This document shows positions 38,241-50,800 of a stretch of 64,000 bases of DNA, piece after piece (positions within the stretch are counted from its first letter, which is position 1; each line of letters begins with the position of its first letter). The translations under genes were made by a program, and so were the position numbers. The stretch is from positions 620,001 through 684,000 of the forward strand of contig JADNRY010000007.1 in the NCBI GenBank assembly GCA_015501585.1. The letters run 5' to 3'. The stretch comes from Rhodocollybia butyracea. Taxonomy: Eukaryota > Basidiomycota > Agaricomycetes > Agaricales > Omphalotaceae. A model generated the notes under the pieces. The model had not been told where the DNA came from. It searched no databases and saw only the letters and a program-made list of their open reading frames with translations.

Positions 38241-40061
38241 ATGCAATCTGAAACTTTCTTGAAATTGAACTTCCTCATCGTAAGTCGGGATTAGGTTTTA
38301 GACAGCATACACTCATAGTATCCAGGTCGGCGGAGGAATTGGTGGTTTAGCTGCTGCCAATTCCTTGGCAGATGCAGGCCATAACGTCACTGTTCTTGAG
38401 GCTACAGCTATTCCAGGAGAAATCGGTGCCGGAATTCGGATTGCTGCTAGTTCGTATAATGGATTTTCCAGTGATATAAAATGTGCTCATGTTATCATAG
38501 ATGTAACTCGTGTTTTACATCGTTGGGGGCTTGAGTCAAAGTTGCGAGAAGTCGCTGAACTTGACAAGTTACACTCAGTGTTGATGTTTCGATGTACGTA
38601 TTTGAAAACCAGCACTTGGGGTCCCTGCAATGGCCACTAAGTTCTTATCAGACGCAAATGGGGAGCTGATTTCGTACATGCCCGGTGGGGACGAGGGAGA
38701 GAAGAGGTATGGAGCGCCAACTTATCATATTCACGTAAGTTCAATTATTTGAACACTGCTGGTCATTCTTTTACCTTTACTACTTCAGAGAAGCGATCTT
38801 TACAACATCCTATACGAGCTTGCGAAACCTCGTATAACTTTTCGTCCTGCAAGTAGGGTCACATCTGTCCACCCCTCTGAACCATCGGTGGTTCTTGAGT
38901 CGGGAGAAAAGATTACAGCAGATGTTATCATTGGAGCTGATGGTATACACAGCGTCGTTCGTGATGTTGTCCTTGGAAGCCCACAGAGAACAAAGTATAC
39001 TGGTGATTCTGCATATCGGTGTATGTATCTCGTTTTTCTCTTATTCGAGCCATTCTTATTATATTCTGCAGTCCTTCTTGCCACCGATGACATGAAATCT
39101 GACCCGGACTTGCTCTCGCTCGTCAAAGAACCCACCATGTCTATATGGATGGGCCCCCAGAAACATATAGTTGCCTACGGCGTTGTATGTAGTTATTCAT
39201 CTCATTTTTCACTACATGTCCTCACTCTACTCTAGAGAGGTCAGAAAATTCTGAATGTTAGCGTTATTGTGGAAGATGGAGATGAAGCGGCCAGTTATTC
39301 CTGGACAGCAGAAAGCGACTCGAATGACATGCGTGCTCAGTTCTCAGGATGGGAGCCACGGTAAGCAGTTCATGGGTGCGATTTTCAGTTGGTATTCAAG
39401 TCAAATATCTAGGGTGAAGAAGCTGCTTGCGTTGATTAAATCTCCGTCCACTCTCAAGTATAAACTGATGGATTGTGTGCCACTCGAAACTTGGGTCCAC
39501 TCGGAGGGGTCTGTAGCTTTATTGGGGGATGCTTGTCATCCTATGCTGGTGATAATGGCTTAAAATCATTTAGTAAACATCTTTGACTGAAATTTTGCAT
39601 ATTCTAGCCTTACCAGGGCCAAGGGGCAGCAATGGCAGTACGTTACATGTTCCCGTTTTGGGTCTTGTGCTAACTCGCTCTAGATCGAAGACGCGGAGTG
39701 CTTAGGGAGACTTTTTTCCCATATCACTAACCGCAAGCAGGTTCCCTCTTTATTGAATGCATACCAAAACATCCGCTTCGAACGAGCGACACATATCCAA
39801 CAGGTTTCCTCTAATACTCGAGGATTTCTCCATATGGCTGATGGACCAGCGCAACAAGCGCGTGATGCGAGGATGCGAGCGGGAATTGAAGTACGTACAG
39901 CGCTTGCCAACGAAGAATATGTCCCTGCCGAGAAGCAATCGATCGTGGAACGTGCAATGAAAGCTCGTAAGGAAGAAGACGATGTACAATATGGGTATGA
40001 TATTTCGCAAGTAACTGATACATGGTGGGAGAAGAACGGCTCAACTATTCGCTTGGCTTAG
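38241..40061 (+). CDS. FAD-dependent aromatic monooxygenase (salicylate hydroxylase-like)
   Basis: Flavoprotein of the PHBH/UbiH fold using NAD(P)H and oxygen to hydroxylate an aromatic substrate; the exact substrate is unknown. Ten exons (38241-38279, 38326-38449, 38501-38593, 38652-38734, 38789-39020, 39072-39184, 39236-39360, 39413-39548, 39608-39637, 39684-40061) give 450 residues. The FAD-binding GxGxxG is VGGGIGGLAAANSLA, the DG motif is GADGIHSVVRD, and the GD motif is GDACHPMLPYQGQGAAMAIEDA split across two introns. No signal peptide or membrane anchor is seen, so it is probably cytosolic. No partner dioxygenase or transporter is adjacent, so a catabolic cluster is not supported. The second intron is 51 nt and open, so its retention would keep frame. 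Confidence 0.88.
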
Positions 40062-40235
40062 TATGGGCATGGGCACGGTACTTCCCCAGTGTAGGATTTG
40101 TTATTGCAGCCAATTTTGACTCAAGTGTGTACGGCGCATGCTAGCTCTGGCTACCTCCGTCTTGCTCGTACTCTGAACCTACACAATGTCGTTCATACAT
40201 GATAGTACACTTTTGTAAAATCTCATAATTTTTAC

Positions 40236-41301
40236 TTAAAGATTCATTCTCCTCTCCTCGTGAATGACAGATAAAACCTGTTGACCGATCCAGGTTTTTC
40301 CTGGTTCTATCTTCTCAAAGCCTAGCACGTATCCAGGTTCCAAGCAAACATATCGCTCCCTAAAGAAACATCAAACGATCAACAATGCTAAAGACCGATT
40401 TTGACAAACTTACCAGCCTCCATCTTCCATATCAGCTATTTTGCTACCGGCTTCCTTCTGTGGATTCCATACCACGACATTTTTCAAATGCGTGGACCTC
40501 ACAGCAATACCTCCTCCGGGCCAGGATACCTCATACTTTTGAGGTGCATCCTCGTATACTGAATCGGTAAAAGTGCGAACGTCAACCCCCGCACGAGTCT
40601 CAGTCTTTAATCCTTGGTAAGATGTGTCAGTTTTGTCCGCATACTTCAGGTTTCGGAGTGGGTGAATAAGGACATCCTTGGCTGGAGCGCGGATATAGTT
40701 ATGAAATAATGCCTGGAATTCAATGACGTCGGGAGGAAAGGCCGTAGAGGTGGACGTGTTCTTGACATGAAGATCGGTGCTCAATTGGTGCTCGGCCAAG
40801 GTCACAACATAGCTAAGATGGAACGATTTGCTGTACACTGCGGCGATTTTTGGAGTTGGCTCGAGTGCTGAGGATATCGTAAAACATTTCAGAATATACT
40901 CGAAAAGAGCCTCTTACTCAATCGAACAGACACTCCTGCTTCATTATCCATTATAATACCATCCCATGTCCAGATTTCACTCCTTCCAAAGCCATGCTGG
41001 CTGAGACGGGAGTGGTCCGGGTGACTTGGCGCTCCGAAACAAGGAAATACGACGGGAATACCGCCACGAACTGGTTTAGAGCCATCTAAGAAGGCTTTAG
41101 ATGAGACAAAGAGACGTTCGGATGGCTCAGAATGGCGTTTATCCCCTGCTTTCCAGGAAATCACTGTTGCTCCATATAGCAGGATTTCAGCGCTGGATCC
41201 CTAAACTAAACTCGTATCATGTATGATGGCGGATTTCCGGGGTTAATGCATACTTTTGGGTGTTTCAACGTAATTTTGTCCTTTGATTGCTCTACAGGCA
41301 T
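40236..41301 (-). CDS. Glucose-6-phosphate 1-epimerase (aldose 1-epimerase-like)
   Basis: Interconverts alpha and beta anomers of hexose 6-phosphates, the cytosolic activity known for yeast YMR099C. Four exons (41301-41254, 41200-40918, 40867-40414, 40359-40236) give 302 residues, the usual family length. Signatures are EILLYGATVISWKAGD, ERLFVSSKAFLDG, PVRGGIPVVFPCFGAP, HGFGRSEIW, FQALFHNYIRA and VVVWNPQKEA. Stop codons of this gene and the FAD monooxygenase face each other 175 bp apart. The RGGIP-FPCFG and HGFGR elements contain the phosphate-binding arginine and catalytic histidine in homologues. Firm identification to family. Confidence 0.88.
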
Positions 41302-41772
41302 GATGATAGGAGCTATTGAGAGAAATTAGTTTATCAAACTGCTAGATATAAGTAGGCTAGAAACTCACATTATTTGTTGGATGTTGCAAGGTACTACGAT
41401 TATTTCATCTTCGGCGCTTAAACTTCGAATTATTTAGAGCTCCAGAGCTGCGCAAGCGTCCATCGCAAAATCGGAACTTGTAATACTTCTGCAGTGGGAG
41501 CCAAACCTGATTTGGTTATACCTTATCGGCAGCCCATGTGGGCACACGACGCAAAGGACTCACTGCTATCGAGATACTGTTTTTAAGAGCATAACTCAGC
41601 AAGCGTGACTATACAAGTTGTACATTTGAGACCCACACAGATCATGCCTCAGAAATGAACTACAGTGAACATAGATTTCAATAGGTCCCATGATTTTCGA
41701 CTAGGAATCAATTCAATGAAGTCACTACGTCTTTTCTAACTAAAGCTAAAGCGTTCCTCTCGAAAGTCGAAT
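41302..41772. other. Intergenic region
   Basis: Between the epimerase start and the TRS65 stop on the same strand. Nothing beyond expected promoter and 3' sequence is seen. Confidence 0.5.
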
Positions 41773-44700
41773 TCACGTTGGTTCATGCACCACAACATCC
41801 ATGACCGACCTGAAAAACGAAACATCAGAAACATAAACCGAAAAAAAAAACCAAAAAAATTACCTCAAATTCATTGCAAGCCCACTCTCCACATCCGTCA
41901 GCGTCAACGTATCAATCGAATGGACTCCAGGTGACAATGCCAGAAACTTCATTCTTACAGATTGGCATGCCGAAGGCAACAATGGTCCGATTCTCACTTT
42001 GTTCTCCAACGGAAGGACACCGGGATCTGGAAGGGCTACCGATAAAGGATTCACACGTCTTTTAGCCTCATGACTACGGGAAGCAGCCAAAGATTCGATT
42101 TCTTTCCGCTTCCTTCTCGAACGAGAATCAGGACACGAGACCTCGAATCTGCGAGTCCAGGTGGAGCGATTGAAAACGAAGATATCAATTATGAATGTTG
42201 AGAGGGGATAGATGAGATTCTCATTGATTTTCGGGCTCGATGAGTTCGAGTTTGGGTCCATATTTAGTTTCTCGGGTTTGGATTGAGATCTAGACCTGGG
42301 AACCGTAAATGAGATGGACGGAGGGAGCAAAGGTGATGAGGATTCAAACGATGTTTTCGGTTTTTGATTCATGCGGATACTTTGGGGTAACAGCCCGACT
42401 GATACGACAATGGATTCGCCCCCACTCCCACCCTCTGCTTGAGCACTAGCTCCGCGCATTTGATTATCACTGAACCTCCCCACCGCAAGCCCACCCCCAC
42501 TGGGAGTTCCACCTCTGGTCCCTTGCCTAGAAGGCCTCCCCGAATTTCCAAACCCAAACCCAACAACCGGCGCCGGCGTCTGCGGTGTCGCACTGCCCAC
42601 CCCATACCCCCCATATCCTCCCATCCCACCCATCCCCCTTTCCCTCCTCACTTCTACACTAGGCCCCACATAACCCATTGATCCCCCGGGCGAATACGCG
42701 CTATTCGGAATGAGATTGCCACCATGGGGGATGAGTGGTCCTTGAGATACAGGTGTCGGGGAGAATGCACTCCCGGTTCCATTAACACCAGTCTCGCTGA
42801 TATTGTTATTGATTGGGAAAGCGGGGTATGCGGGTGTCATTGGGGGGAGATGGACATTGGGAGTAGGAGGAGCGAGGTCACCAGAAGGAATGGTAACAGA
42901 TAACCCTATCCCAGCACCTCGATCTCGGTCTCCTTTCCATGTAGGGTGAGGTGGAGGAGCCTCGTACGTCGTTGGAGACCTTAGTGACTGCGCCTGTTGT
43001 ACAGCGGAGGGAGTTAGCGTGACAGATGGCGGGGCGTATTTCGATAATGATGTAGTGGGAGACGGATTCATAGGGAAACTGTCCCTTCGTTCTATCCCCA
43101 GACCTCGAAGGCTTTCCCTTCGGTCCCATGACTGGACTGATGAAGTCGAGCCGGGACGTTCGATGCCTCCGCCTGGACCAGCAGATTGGATGTAGGGAGG
43201 TAAGGGTTTCGGGACTGTGGGGAGAGTATGGCGCTTGTCTGACATGTCAGTTGTAGCGGAACTCGGGGGTAACCATGCGAGGGATGAGCTTGGACGACCG
43301 TCGTTGAAATCTAGATCCAAGCCAAAACCAATGGAACGACGGTCTCGTGGGGAAACGATGGATGCGATGGAGGGATAGGACGATGATGCAGGGAGGGAAG
43401 GGAATGATGATCCCGAAGCCAGAGATACGGGGACAGGGAATGGAGACGGGGGCTCTGGAAGAGCATTCATAGTCGGAAGCGGAGTTTCATCACCATATTC
43501 ATGACTATAATCTCTCCGAGGAAGCTGCTGTGAAAGCGATAAATCTAAAACACAGTTCCATCGAGAGGAGAATGTCGCAGTGGGATAATGATATGCTTTA
43601 TTTCCGGTGGCAGCAGGATCCTTCGATGATTCATCGGTAGCATAGCATGGTTTACCAAAGATGTTGATTGTGACTGCGCGTTGTAGAGATTTATCTGGCG
43701 CATTTTGCTTGACGGCCCCATTGGGTCCGACAACTCCTGCGCTGGGGAGAGCGTTCATCCCTATACCCGTTGTCAGGCTTGATGGACCAGCATCCAAAGC
43801 TTCTTCCTGTGGAGAGCGCAGAAATGATACAGCATACAAGAGATTGTGCTGTTCATGCGGGGCAAGGTATAGCGGGAAACTGGTTTTCTCCGAAGATTGA
43901 GGAAAGTTCGTCTTTCCGCCTTTGCTAGCAATGGCCTTAGCGTCATCCCAGCCGATGAGACGAGCAGTAGCGCCATCATCCCCACCTCCAGCACTACCAG
44001 TGATCGACACGTCAACTTTTTCGACTACGAAATCGGGTGCATCGGCAGGTCGAAACAAGGGATCACCCTCTGTTTCGATTTCTACGCAAAGCACAACTGT
44101 ACGTTCGGAGGCACCGGAAGTGAGGCGGTCGGGATCGTCGTCATCAACCTCCTCAATATCTTGATTGTCATTGTCATCGAGCAACACTGCAGGTACAAAC
44201 ACTGTGCGCATTCGGACTCTGAAACCACTGGCAGTTTCTAAGATTTTACGAAAGCTCTTTCTCAGTACCGGTTTTCCTCTTGTAGGTTGCCGAAAGTGTG
44301 CACTTTGACCGGGAAGAGGTGTTGGTGTGGTCATGGCGGAAGATGTTGGTGTCTCTGGCTCGATAGGCGCAAGTGCAAACAACTTCGACCGTGATGCAGG
44401 GCCAAGACGCGTCGATGATAGCTTGAGGTCGTCGTTGTCATTGGCAGCGAACACGGTATTTGTAGGTGTGCCTGTTGGAGTATTGGTAGTTGAAGATCTG
44501 CCCATTGAAGATGCAGGTGCAAAAGTTGGTCCAGCATAGAGACCTGCGAGGAGATTGATCTCCGGAGGACCCGCAAGTCCATTTTCCAGTTCTTCTGCTG
44601 CTTCCTCATTATGAGGTGTCGATGGAGATGTAGGGGATGCTGGAATAGAGAGATTACCGACAGCTTTGAGATAAACTGCCAGTGGGGAAGCCAGTGCTAA

Positions 44701-45427
44701 TGGCTTGTCGCGCAATGTTGCCGAGAGTGTCAAACAGAGTAGCGGGGAGTCAAAATTTAGACGGAGAAAAGCTGCAAATTTGTTAAAAAGAAAGGATTGA
44801 AAGTTAAATAGCCATACCAATGTCCAGTACTGTGCTATACACTGCAACCCAAGCTTGTTCTCGTTGCGACCATAGTAGATAAAAAGCTTCTGCTGCTGAA
44901 TCGTGACCCCATATTTTCGAAGTAAGCATTATTCCTTCTGCCTGTATATATCGTTGGTCAACGGCAGCCGAGGCTGGTGTTGGATTCGGTGTCGCTGGAG
45001 GAAGTATCGAAGGATGACGAGGATTCGGAGACAGTGACAGATTTAAATGACTTGGTTTCTTGATGCTTGATGTTCGAGGTGGAGGAGAACTCGGATGTAA
45101 TTTTCCAGAAGGCAGAGGCGAAGGAGATACATTGTATTCTGATGCTCCTTCATTGGGCGAAATATAAGAAGCTTCTAATAAGACTTGGACATGGCCGAGA
45201 AAGTCGAGTAAAAGTGGTGGAGGCTCTAATGGTATTGGTTCTGGCTGTGGCACGCGCAAAGTGAACAATGTTTGGAGATGTTCATCGAAAAATGCTTCTT
45301 TACGGTCGACGTTGTTTAGCTGTTCAAGCCATTCGTCGGTATCGGGGCCAGGAGGAAAGTTTATAGATGATTCGGGGACAACAACATCTAGGACCGCTGA
45401 TGTGAAGAGGTCGGAGAATGAAGACAT
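41773..45427 (-). CDS. TRS65: TRAPPII complex-specific subunit Trs65
   Basis: Subunit of the TRAPPII tether and Rab11/Ypt31 exchange factor at the late Golgi. Exons 45427-44818, 44771-41864 and 41809-41773 join in frame to 1184 residues. The N-terminal part has SSFSDLFTSAVLDVVVP and an early beta-rich segment (RLNFDSPLLCLTLSATL). The C-terminal IgD3-like part is well conserved: FIIDIFVFNRSTWTRRFEV, VRIGPLLPSACQSVRMKFL, then SPGVHSIDTLTLTD and MDVVVHEPT. Between them lies roughly 450 residues of Ser/Pro/Gly-rich low-complexity sequence, which makes the protein about twice the yeast length. The last exon is only 37 nt. The stop of the neighbouring DysF gene is 36 bp upstream of this start, so its promoter must overlap that gene. 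Confidence 0.83.
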
Positions 45428-45463
45428 GACCAAATAAGCGCTCAGTGCTAATACAGCTACATA

Positions 45464-46717
45464 CTATACAAAACTCTTGGACGACCGAATAGGAGGACTC
45501 TGAATAAACCTGTCGTTCAAACTCCAAAAATCAAGAGCCTTAATGAGTGTGGTGCTGTGGTCCATACCGCTAACCTCATCAAACACGTTCGCTTTGAACA
45601 GCATTTCGATAAATCCGCGTCGAGATTCCGGAAACATGAAAAAATCTTTGAGAATGGTGGTCAACTAGAAAGAGTCAGTGGCTGCCGGAGGTCGAGAAAA
45701 TCTGTACCTTTGCACGCAGTACAGCGGTGACATATTCAAGAGGCACATCGTTATCATCGCTAGTCTCTATTAACCCAAGCCATCGCTTCCAGAGCTCCAA
45801 TTTGGCACCATCAGAGCCCGTTACTCGCATTTGTTCGCGACACATGAGCTGTACAAATCGCGTAAGTAGAATAAACGAAATAAAACTCGTGGCATACATA
45901 CCCAATCATCATCCACACTCCCTTGCCATATTTCCGGGAGATACAAAGTGTCCCTTTTCCCTGTTGATACTGACGGAACAGGGGTCGTTGCTCTAAACGG
46001 GGACGAAATCGTCGTTGTCGGAGTCGGAGCATCTTCCTCCTCTGTAACCATTCTCCTCTTTTTCCCAGGCCGCATCATCAATCTTACCCATCTCCTCCGC
46101 CTAACCCAGCTAAATGTACCACAAGTAGCGCTCCAGTGATTCGAACGAAACCAGAAATTGTACTCAAACCCATCATGCTGCACTTCACCAGAGTCTGAAC
46201 GCATGTCGACCATCCAAGATTTACTGACCCAGTGCCATGTTCCATCTGGAAGAGGATATTGTTTCAGCGAAACGTTTGGCTGATTTTCGCGTTTGAGTGA
46301 GATGGCGCTGGGTATTGTGAATGGTGGGGGATCAGAGGGGAGAAGGGAGTTTGAGGAATATAGTAGGGAGTAGAGAATACGGTTACTCCGCGTTGATTTT
46401 CGTACATGACTGCTCTGAGTTGAACAAGGGTATGCAAGAGTAACTTGCCACTTACCTGCCCATTGATATTTATCTTGGTACTCGTCATTGTCTAGGTTCC
46501 AGCGAGGTGTGTTTAGTTTGATAGTTGCTGGATCCAGAGGCTCTTCTTCTCGCAATTCTGGCTCAGGATCGACTTGTTTCTTCTTTGTTGAGGGTGGCGC
46601 GCGGATATTTGGCAAAGAAATAGAAAATGGAAAGCGATGTTTGGGTGCCAGACGCTGACGAGCACCTTCAGCAGCACCAGACGGTTCCAGCCGTGGTATT
46701 GGCGAGTTGGTGGTCAT
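45464..46717 (-). CDS. DysF-domain (peroxin/ferlin, Spo73/Mug65-like) protein with an apparent frameshift
   Basis: Membrane-shaping or membrane-tethering DysF family; fungal relatives act in sporulation or peroxisome biology. Exons read 46717-46456, 46412-45902, 45848-45708 and 45664-45464. DysFN begins PRWNLDNDEYQDKYQWA and continues MYENQRGVTVFSTPYY; DysFC is LPDGTWHWVSKSWMVD, DGFEYNFWFRSNHWS and FSWVRRRRWVRLM. The two parts lie in different frames: after STPYY the reading must move to SSNSLLPSDPPPFTIP. Exon 2 is 511 nt where phase requires two fewer or one more, and the break falls in a TATAT tract at about 46358-46364. No intron repairs it. This is either an AT-repeat sequencing error or a real lesion. 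The start is 57 bp from the JAC1 start on the other strand. Confidence 0.72.
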
Positions 46718-46774
46718 TACTTGAGAGTTCAGAGTCTGGAAGTAAAGTGGCTCAAATTACGTCATGGCGCTTAA
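46718..46774. promoter_or_regulatory. Very short divergent promoter between the DysF gene and JAC1
   Basis: The two start codons are separated by 57 bp, so both transcription start regions must lie within or beyond each other's coding sequence. An out-of-frame ATG at 46764 opens a short upstream frame that overlaps the JAC1 start. Confidence 0.55.
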
Positions 46775-47594
46775 ATGTCTTTTCGACTCGCTCTTCGACG
46801 ACAATTATTTCCTCCACGACAGTACTTACTTCCTTTAAAACAACACCTCCTCTTCAAGTCAGTCTCAACACACTGTCCTACAAAGAATTGTCCCTCCTGT
46901 TCTCAGCCTCTCCCAACTTCTCTCCCAGCGTGTTCAAATTGCTGGAACATATGGTCTCTCCCAGCAGATACATCATACCATGAAATATTTTCATTGCCTA
47001 AAGAATCTAATCCTTTTGTTATCGATGCAAATGCGTTGAAGCAGAAATTCCGCCAGATGCAGGCTACGTGTCATCCAGATACTTGGGCGACGCAGGGACA
47101 GGTGAACAGGCGAACCTTCATTCTGAAAAAAACTCGAATTTGTATTCAACATATTACAGGATAAACAAGACGCTGCTCAAGCCCTTTCGTCAGCCGTAAA
47201 CCACGCCTACCAAACACTCTTGCAGCCCATGCCTCGTATCGAGTACATCCTTACTCTCAACGGCAATCCATTATCAGAAACTGACACACTGGAAGATGAA
47301 TCAGACAAATTTTTGGATTTCATGATGAATATAATGATGGCTAGGGAGGAAATAGAGTCTGCAGAGACGAGGGAACAGGTTGAGCCTGTCTTAGAGCGAA
47401 ATCAAGGTGAGTTGCACGAGCTTTGTGAAGTGCATGTACTAGATGTTTGTTCATGTTTAGAGATGATGGATGAAACTTTGAAACAGATAGAGGGACTAGT
47501 AGAGGAGAAAAAGTGGCCAGAAGTCAAGCGAGCTAGCGTGAGGCTGAAGTATTTGGATGGTATTCGAAAGGCGGCGACGGAGAAATATCGGTAA
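46775..47594 (+). CDS. JAC1: Mitochondrial J-type co-chaperone HscB/Jac1
   Basis: Delivers the Fe-S scaffold Isu to the mitochondrial Hsp70 (Ssq1/Ssc1) for cluster transfer. Exons 46775-47101 and 47160-47594 give 253 residues. The N-terminus is basic and hydroxylated (MSFRLALRRQLFPPRQYLL), as in a mitochondrial presequence. A CPTKNCPSCSQ then CSNCW cysteine pattern precedes the J domain, as in metazoan HscB. The J domain carries the HPD tripeptide in ATCHPDTWATQGQ and DAAQALSSAVNHAYQTL; the C-terminal three-helix bundle (FLDFMMNIMMAREEIE, LKQIEGLVEEKKW, RLKYLDGIRKA) binds Isu in homologues. Length and order are normal. The out-of-frame upstream ATG at 46764 might lower translation. Confidence 0.92.
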
Positions 47595-47876
47595 TACCTA
47601 CTAGAGAAATTGAAGGCACCTTACTAGAGTCATTAGAATTGTGTTTGTGCAAATGACTGGATTGCAGCTATGGACTCTGGAGAGATATCATTATTAGAGA
47701 ACTTCATTAGAACTTGTATACTGAGCAGTTGTGTCTCGGCCGGCATCACGGGCCGAAATCGCGGGAATTCATCTAATCTTATCTTTAAATTTTTGTTTCC
47801 TTTCTTGTTGGAAGCCAGTCAAGACGGAGTAGTTCTGACTTGGGTTGCCTCCTACTCCTCTACAGGCTCCTCCCTT

Positions 47877-50800
47877 ATGCGCCTGGTTTCGTTATTTCGA
47901 CATAGGCGTCGCCTTCTCATGCAATTGGACCGCGCAGTTCCCACCAAGCGCGCTTCATCCACATTTCCAACAACCTTGTCTTCTTGTTTAAAACGCCGTG
48001 GCCCTGACATGGCAAACTTTAACACCGCTGCGAAATTTGCCAGACACTCACCCACAGACTCTCGGAGCGCCATTGCGAAAAAACCACCCCCACTTCCACC
48101 TCGAGAACACGAAAAAAAGCCGTCTCGGAATGACCCACCCCAGTCGTCAACCAAACCTTCCAGAAAGCCCGATTCCAATGCTTCTTCCTCGTCCATCGTT
48201 GAACCACGCTCACCTGCCGCTCCAAATAAACCACCGACCAAGTCCAGGCCCGCCTTAGGAGGTGAAGAATCTCGCACGACCGAGGTTTCTGACGGCCCTA
48301 TTCAGGATTTACATCATATCAGTAACGTCTTGTACCCGGATATCATCTCAAGAATAAAGGCTGTACACCGTAATGACCCCATGTCCCTACCCAACAGCGT
48401 GGCATTAAGGTATACGGGTGAACCTATAACATACAAGAGCAGGAGAGTTCAAATAAACAAGAATCTCGTCTTTAGGTGTGTCTTTCGATAATCCCATTTC
48501 TTGAATCTACATCTTACTTTTGTCATTTTTCAGAACAGAGGCAATCGTCCCTACAGACCCACCTATAATCGGTGTGGGTGACCATGCAAAGGAAGCAAGC
48601 TCAAGAAGATTTGCAGCTTTGGCTTTACTTTGCGAATTGGAAGGAAAGAACATGGCGCGTATGCTCTCACAACTATCGACTCCATGTTGACGACTTTTCT
48701 TATTCTAGCTCTACACCAAACCCAAAAGCGAGCAGGACTCGATTACTCTCCCCGATGGCCAGACTGCAGACTTTGAACGATGCAAGACTTTTATGGAGTA
48801 TTATTGTGCCCGATTTCATTTCAAAAAGGCCGAAGTCGAGTATATCGAAAAGAGAGGCGCTTGGGACGCTGTCTTATCGGTTGAAGGAAGGAAAATCGGC
48901 CTGGGGCTCGGCGCGTCGAAGAAACAAGCCATGCATCGATGTTACCTCGATGTGGTAGAATACTTGGTGAAATGCGACCCAGAGCTGTGGGAGAATTTCA
49001 AAGTCAAGGCGACCAATGTTATTATTGAGCCACAGCGGCTGACACTACATCTTTCGTACAACCTCGCAAGCCGAGTCCGCGACCTCATCGTAGATCTCAA
49101 GTCTAGCGAACTGTACAAAAAGAGACCCGCACTTGCGGCGGGTACCATCTCGGATGCCTCCTCACCCTCATTTGGGAGCACCTACCACGAGGAACGCACT
49201 CATATGGGCCCGAAATCACAGGAGCTGCAACAAAGGCTCAAAGCGTACCTCGAAAACCCAGCGATGGAAAAAATGAGGGCTACGAGGCTTGCGTTGCCTG
49301 TTCATACGCGTGCGGAGGACGTTTTGTCCGCGATTGAACAAAACGACGTCATTGTTCTTATGGCTGCCACTGGTTCTGGGAAAACGACACAGGTGCCGCA
49401 GATTGTCCTGGATTCGTATATCAACCGGGGCAAGGGTGCGGATTGTAACGTCCTTTGCACCCAACCTCGACGTCTAGCTGCTCTTAGTGTAGCGCATCGA
49501 GTTGCCAACGAACGTGGAGAGCAGTTGGGTAAATCTGTTGGTTATGTGGTCAGGTTCGAGGCTCGACCTCCAGAACCCAATGGCTCTATCAACTTTTGCA
49601 CCATTGGGATCTTCTTGAAAAAGTTACAAGCGGAACTGGCGGAAGGTCGCAGGGGATTGGACTCTATTACCCATATCATTGTGGACGAGGTGCACGAGCG
49701 GGACGTTGATACTGATCTGCTGCTCGTTGTGCTCAAGCGGCTACTTGCTGATAGGAAAGCCCGGGGAAAGCCTTTGAAGATCATCCTCATGAGTGCCACC
49801 ATCGACCCCACTCTCTTCCAGAACTACTTCCCCACCGATCAGAATCTACCTGCGCCGGTCATAGAGGTGCCTGGACGTGCATTCCCGGTTGAGAGACATT
49901 TTTTGGATGATTTCTTGAATGACATCAGGAACAGCCTCTCTCGCTGGATTCTCCGCGAGGATTCTGTCGTCAAGTATTTGATCAGGGAGCTGGGAGTCGC
50001 TGCGCTACAACAGGAGGAAATTAACACTCAACGATATGACATTGATCGTATCATGGGCGAACTCGAAAGCGAGATTGAGATTCCTTATCATCTCGTCGCA
50101 GCTACGATTGCCCATGTTCTCGCCAAATCTGATTCTGGACATGTGTTAACCTTTTTGGGTGGATGGGATGATATCAGTGCTGTTCAAAAGATCCTATTGA
50201 ATCCTTCTGGTCCTCTTCCTATAGACTTCAACGACACGAAATACTCTATACACATCCTCCACTCTAGCGTCCCCCTTGCTGAACAGCAGGTTATTTTTGA
50301 GCCTCCGAGAGAAGGCGTACGTCGTATTATCCTTGCCACCAATATCGCCGAAACATCTGTTACCATTCCCGATGTCGTCTATGTCGTTGACTCGGCTAGA
50401 TTAAAAGAGCAGCGGTACGATCCCGAGAAACACGTCTCATCCTTGGTCTCCGCATGGGTCGGGTCTTCGAACCTGAATCAACGTGCTGGACGTGCTGGAA
50501 GACATAGACCTGGAGAGTATTATGGTGTGCTTGGTAAGAACCATGCTATAGCCTTGAATCCGTACCAGACGGTGGAGATGAGTCGTGTCGATTTGAGTAA
50601 CGTCGTTATGCACATCAAAGCACTCAACTTCCCTGGTATGACAGTGGAGGAAGTGTTGGGTGCTACCATTGAACCTCCTCAGCCTGAACGGGTTTCTTCT
50701 GCCATGAAAACATTACAGATGGTCGGTGCACTTGACAACCACCAAAACCTAACTTCCCTCGGTCGTGTACTTTTGCAGATTCCTGTAGATGTACAGGTCG

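Noticed and set aside
38241..41301. FAD monooxygenase plus epimerase as part of a metabolic cluster
   Set aside because: The neighbour is a housekeeping sugar-phosphate epimerase, and there is no synthase, transporter or regulator nearby.
43661..44539. Several plus-strand frames inside TRS65
   Set aside because: They are shadows of a long well-phased minus-strand exon that has conserved ends.
48534..48709. A frameshift in the helicase
   Set aside because: A GC donor at 48655 restores frame without any indel, and three other introns in the window need the same explanation.
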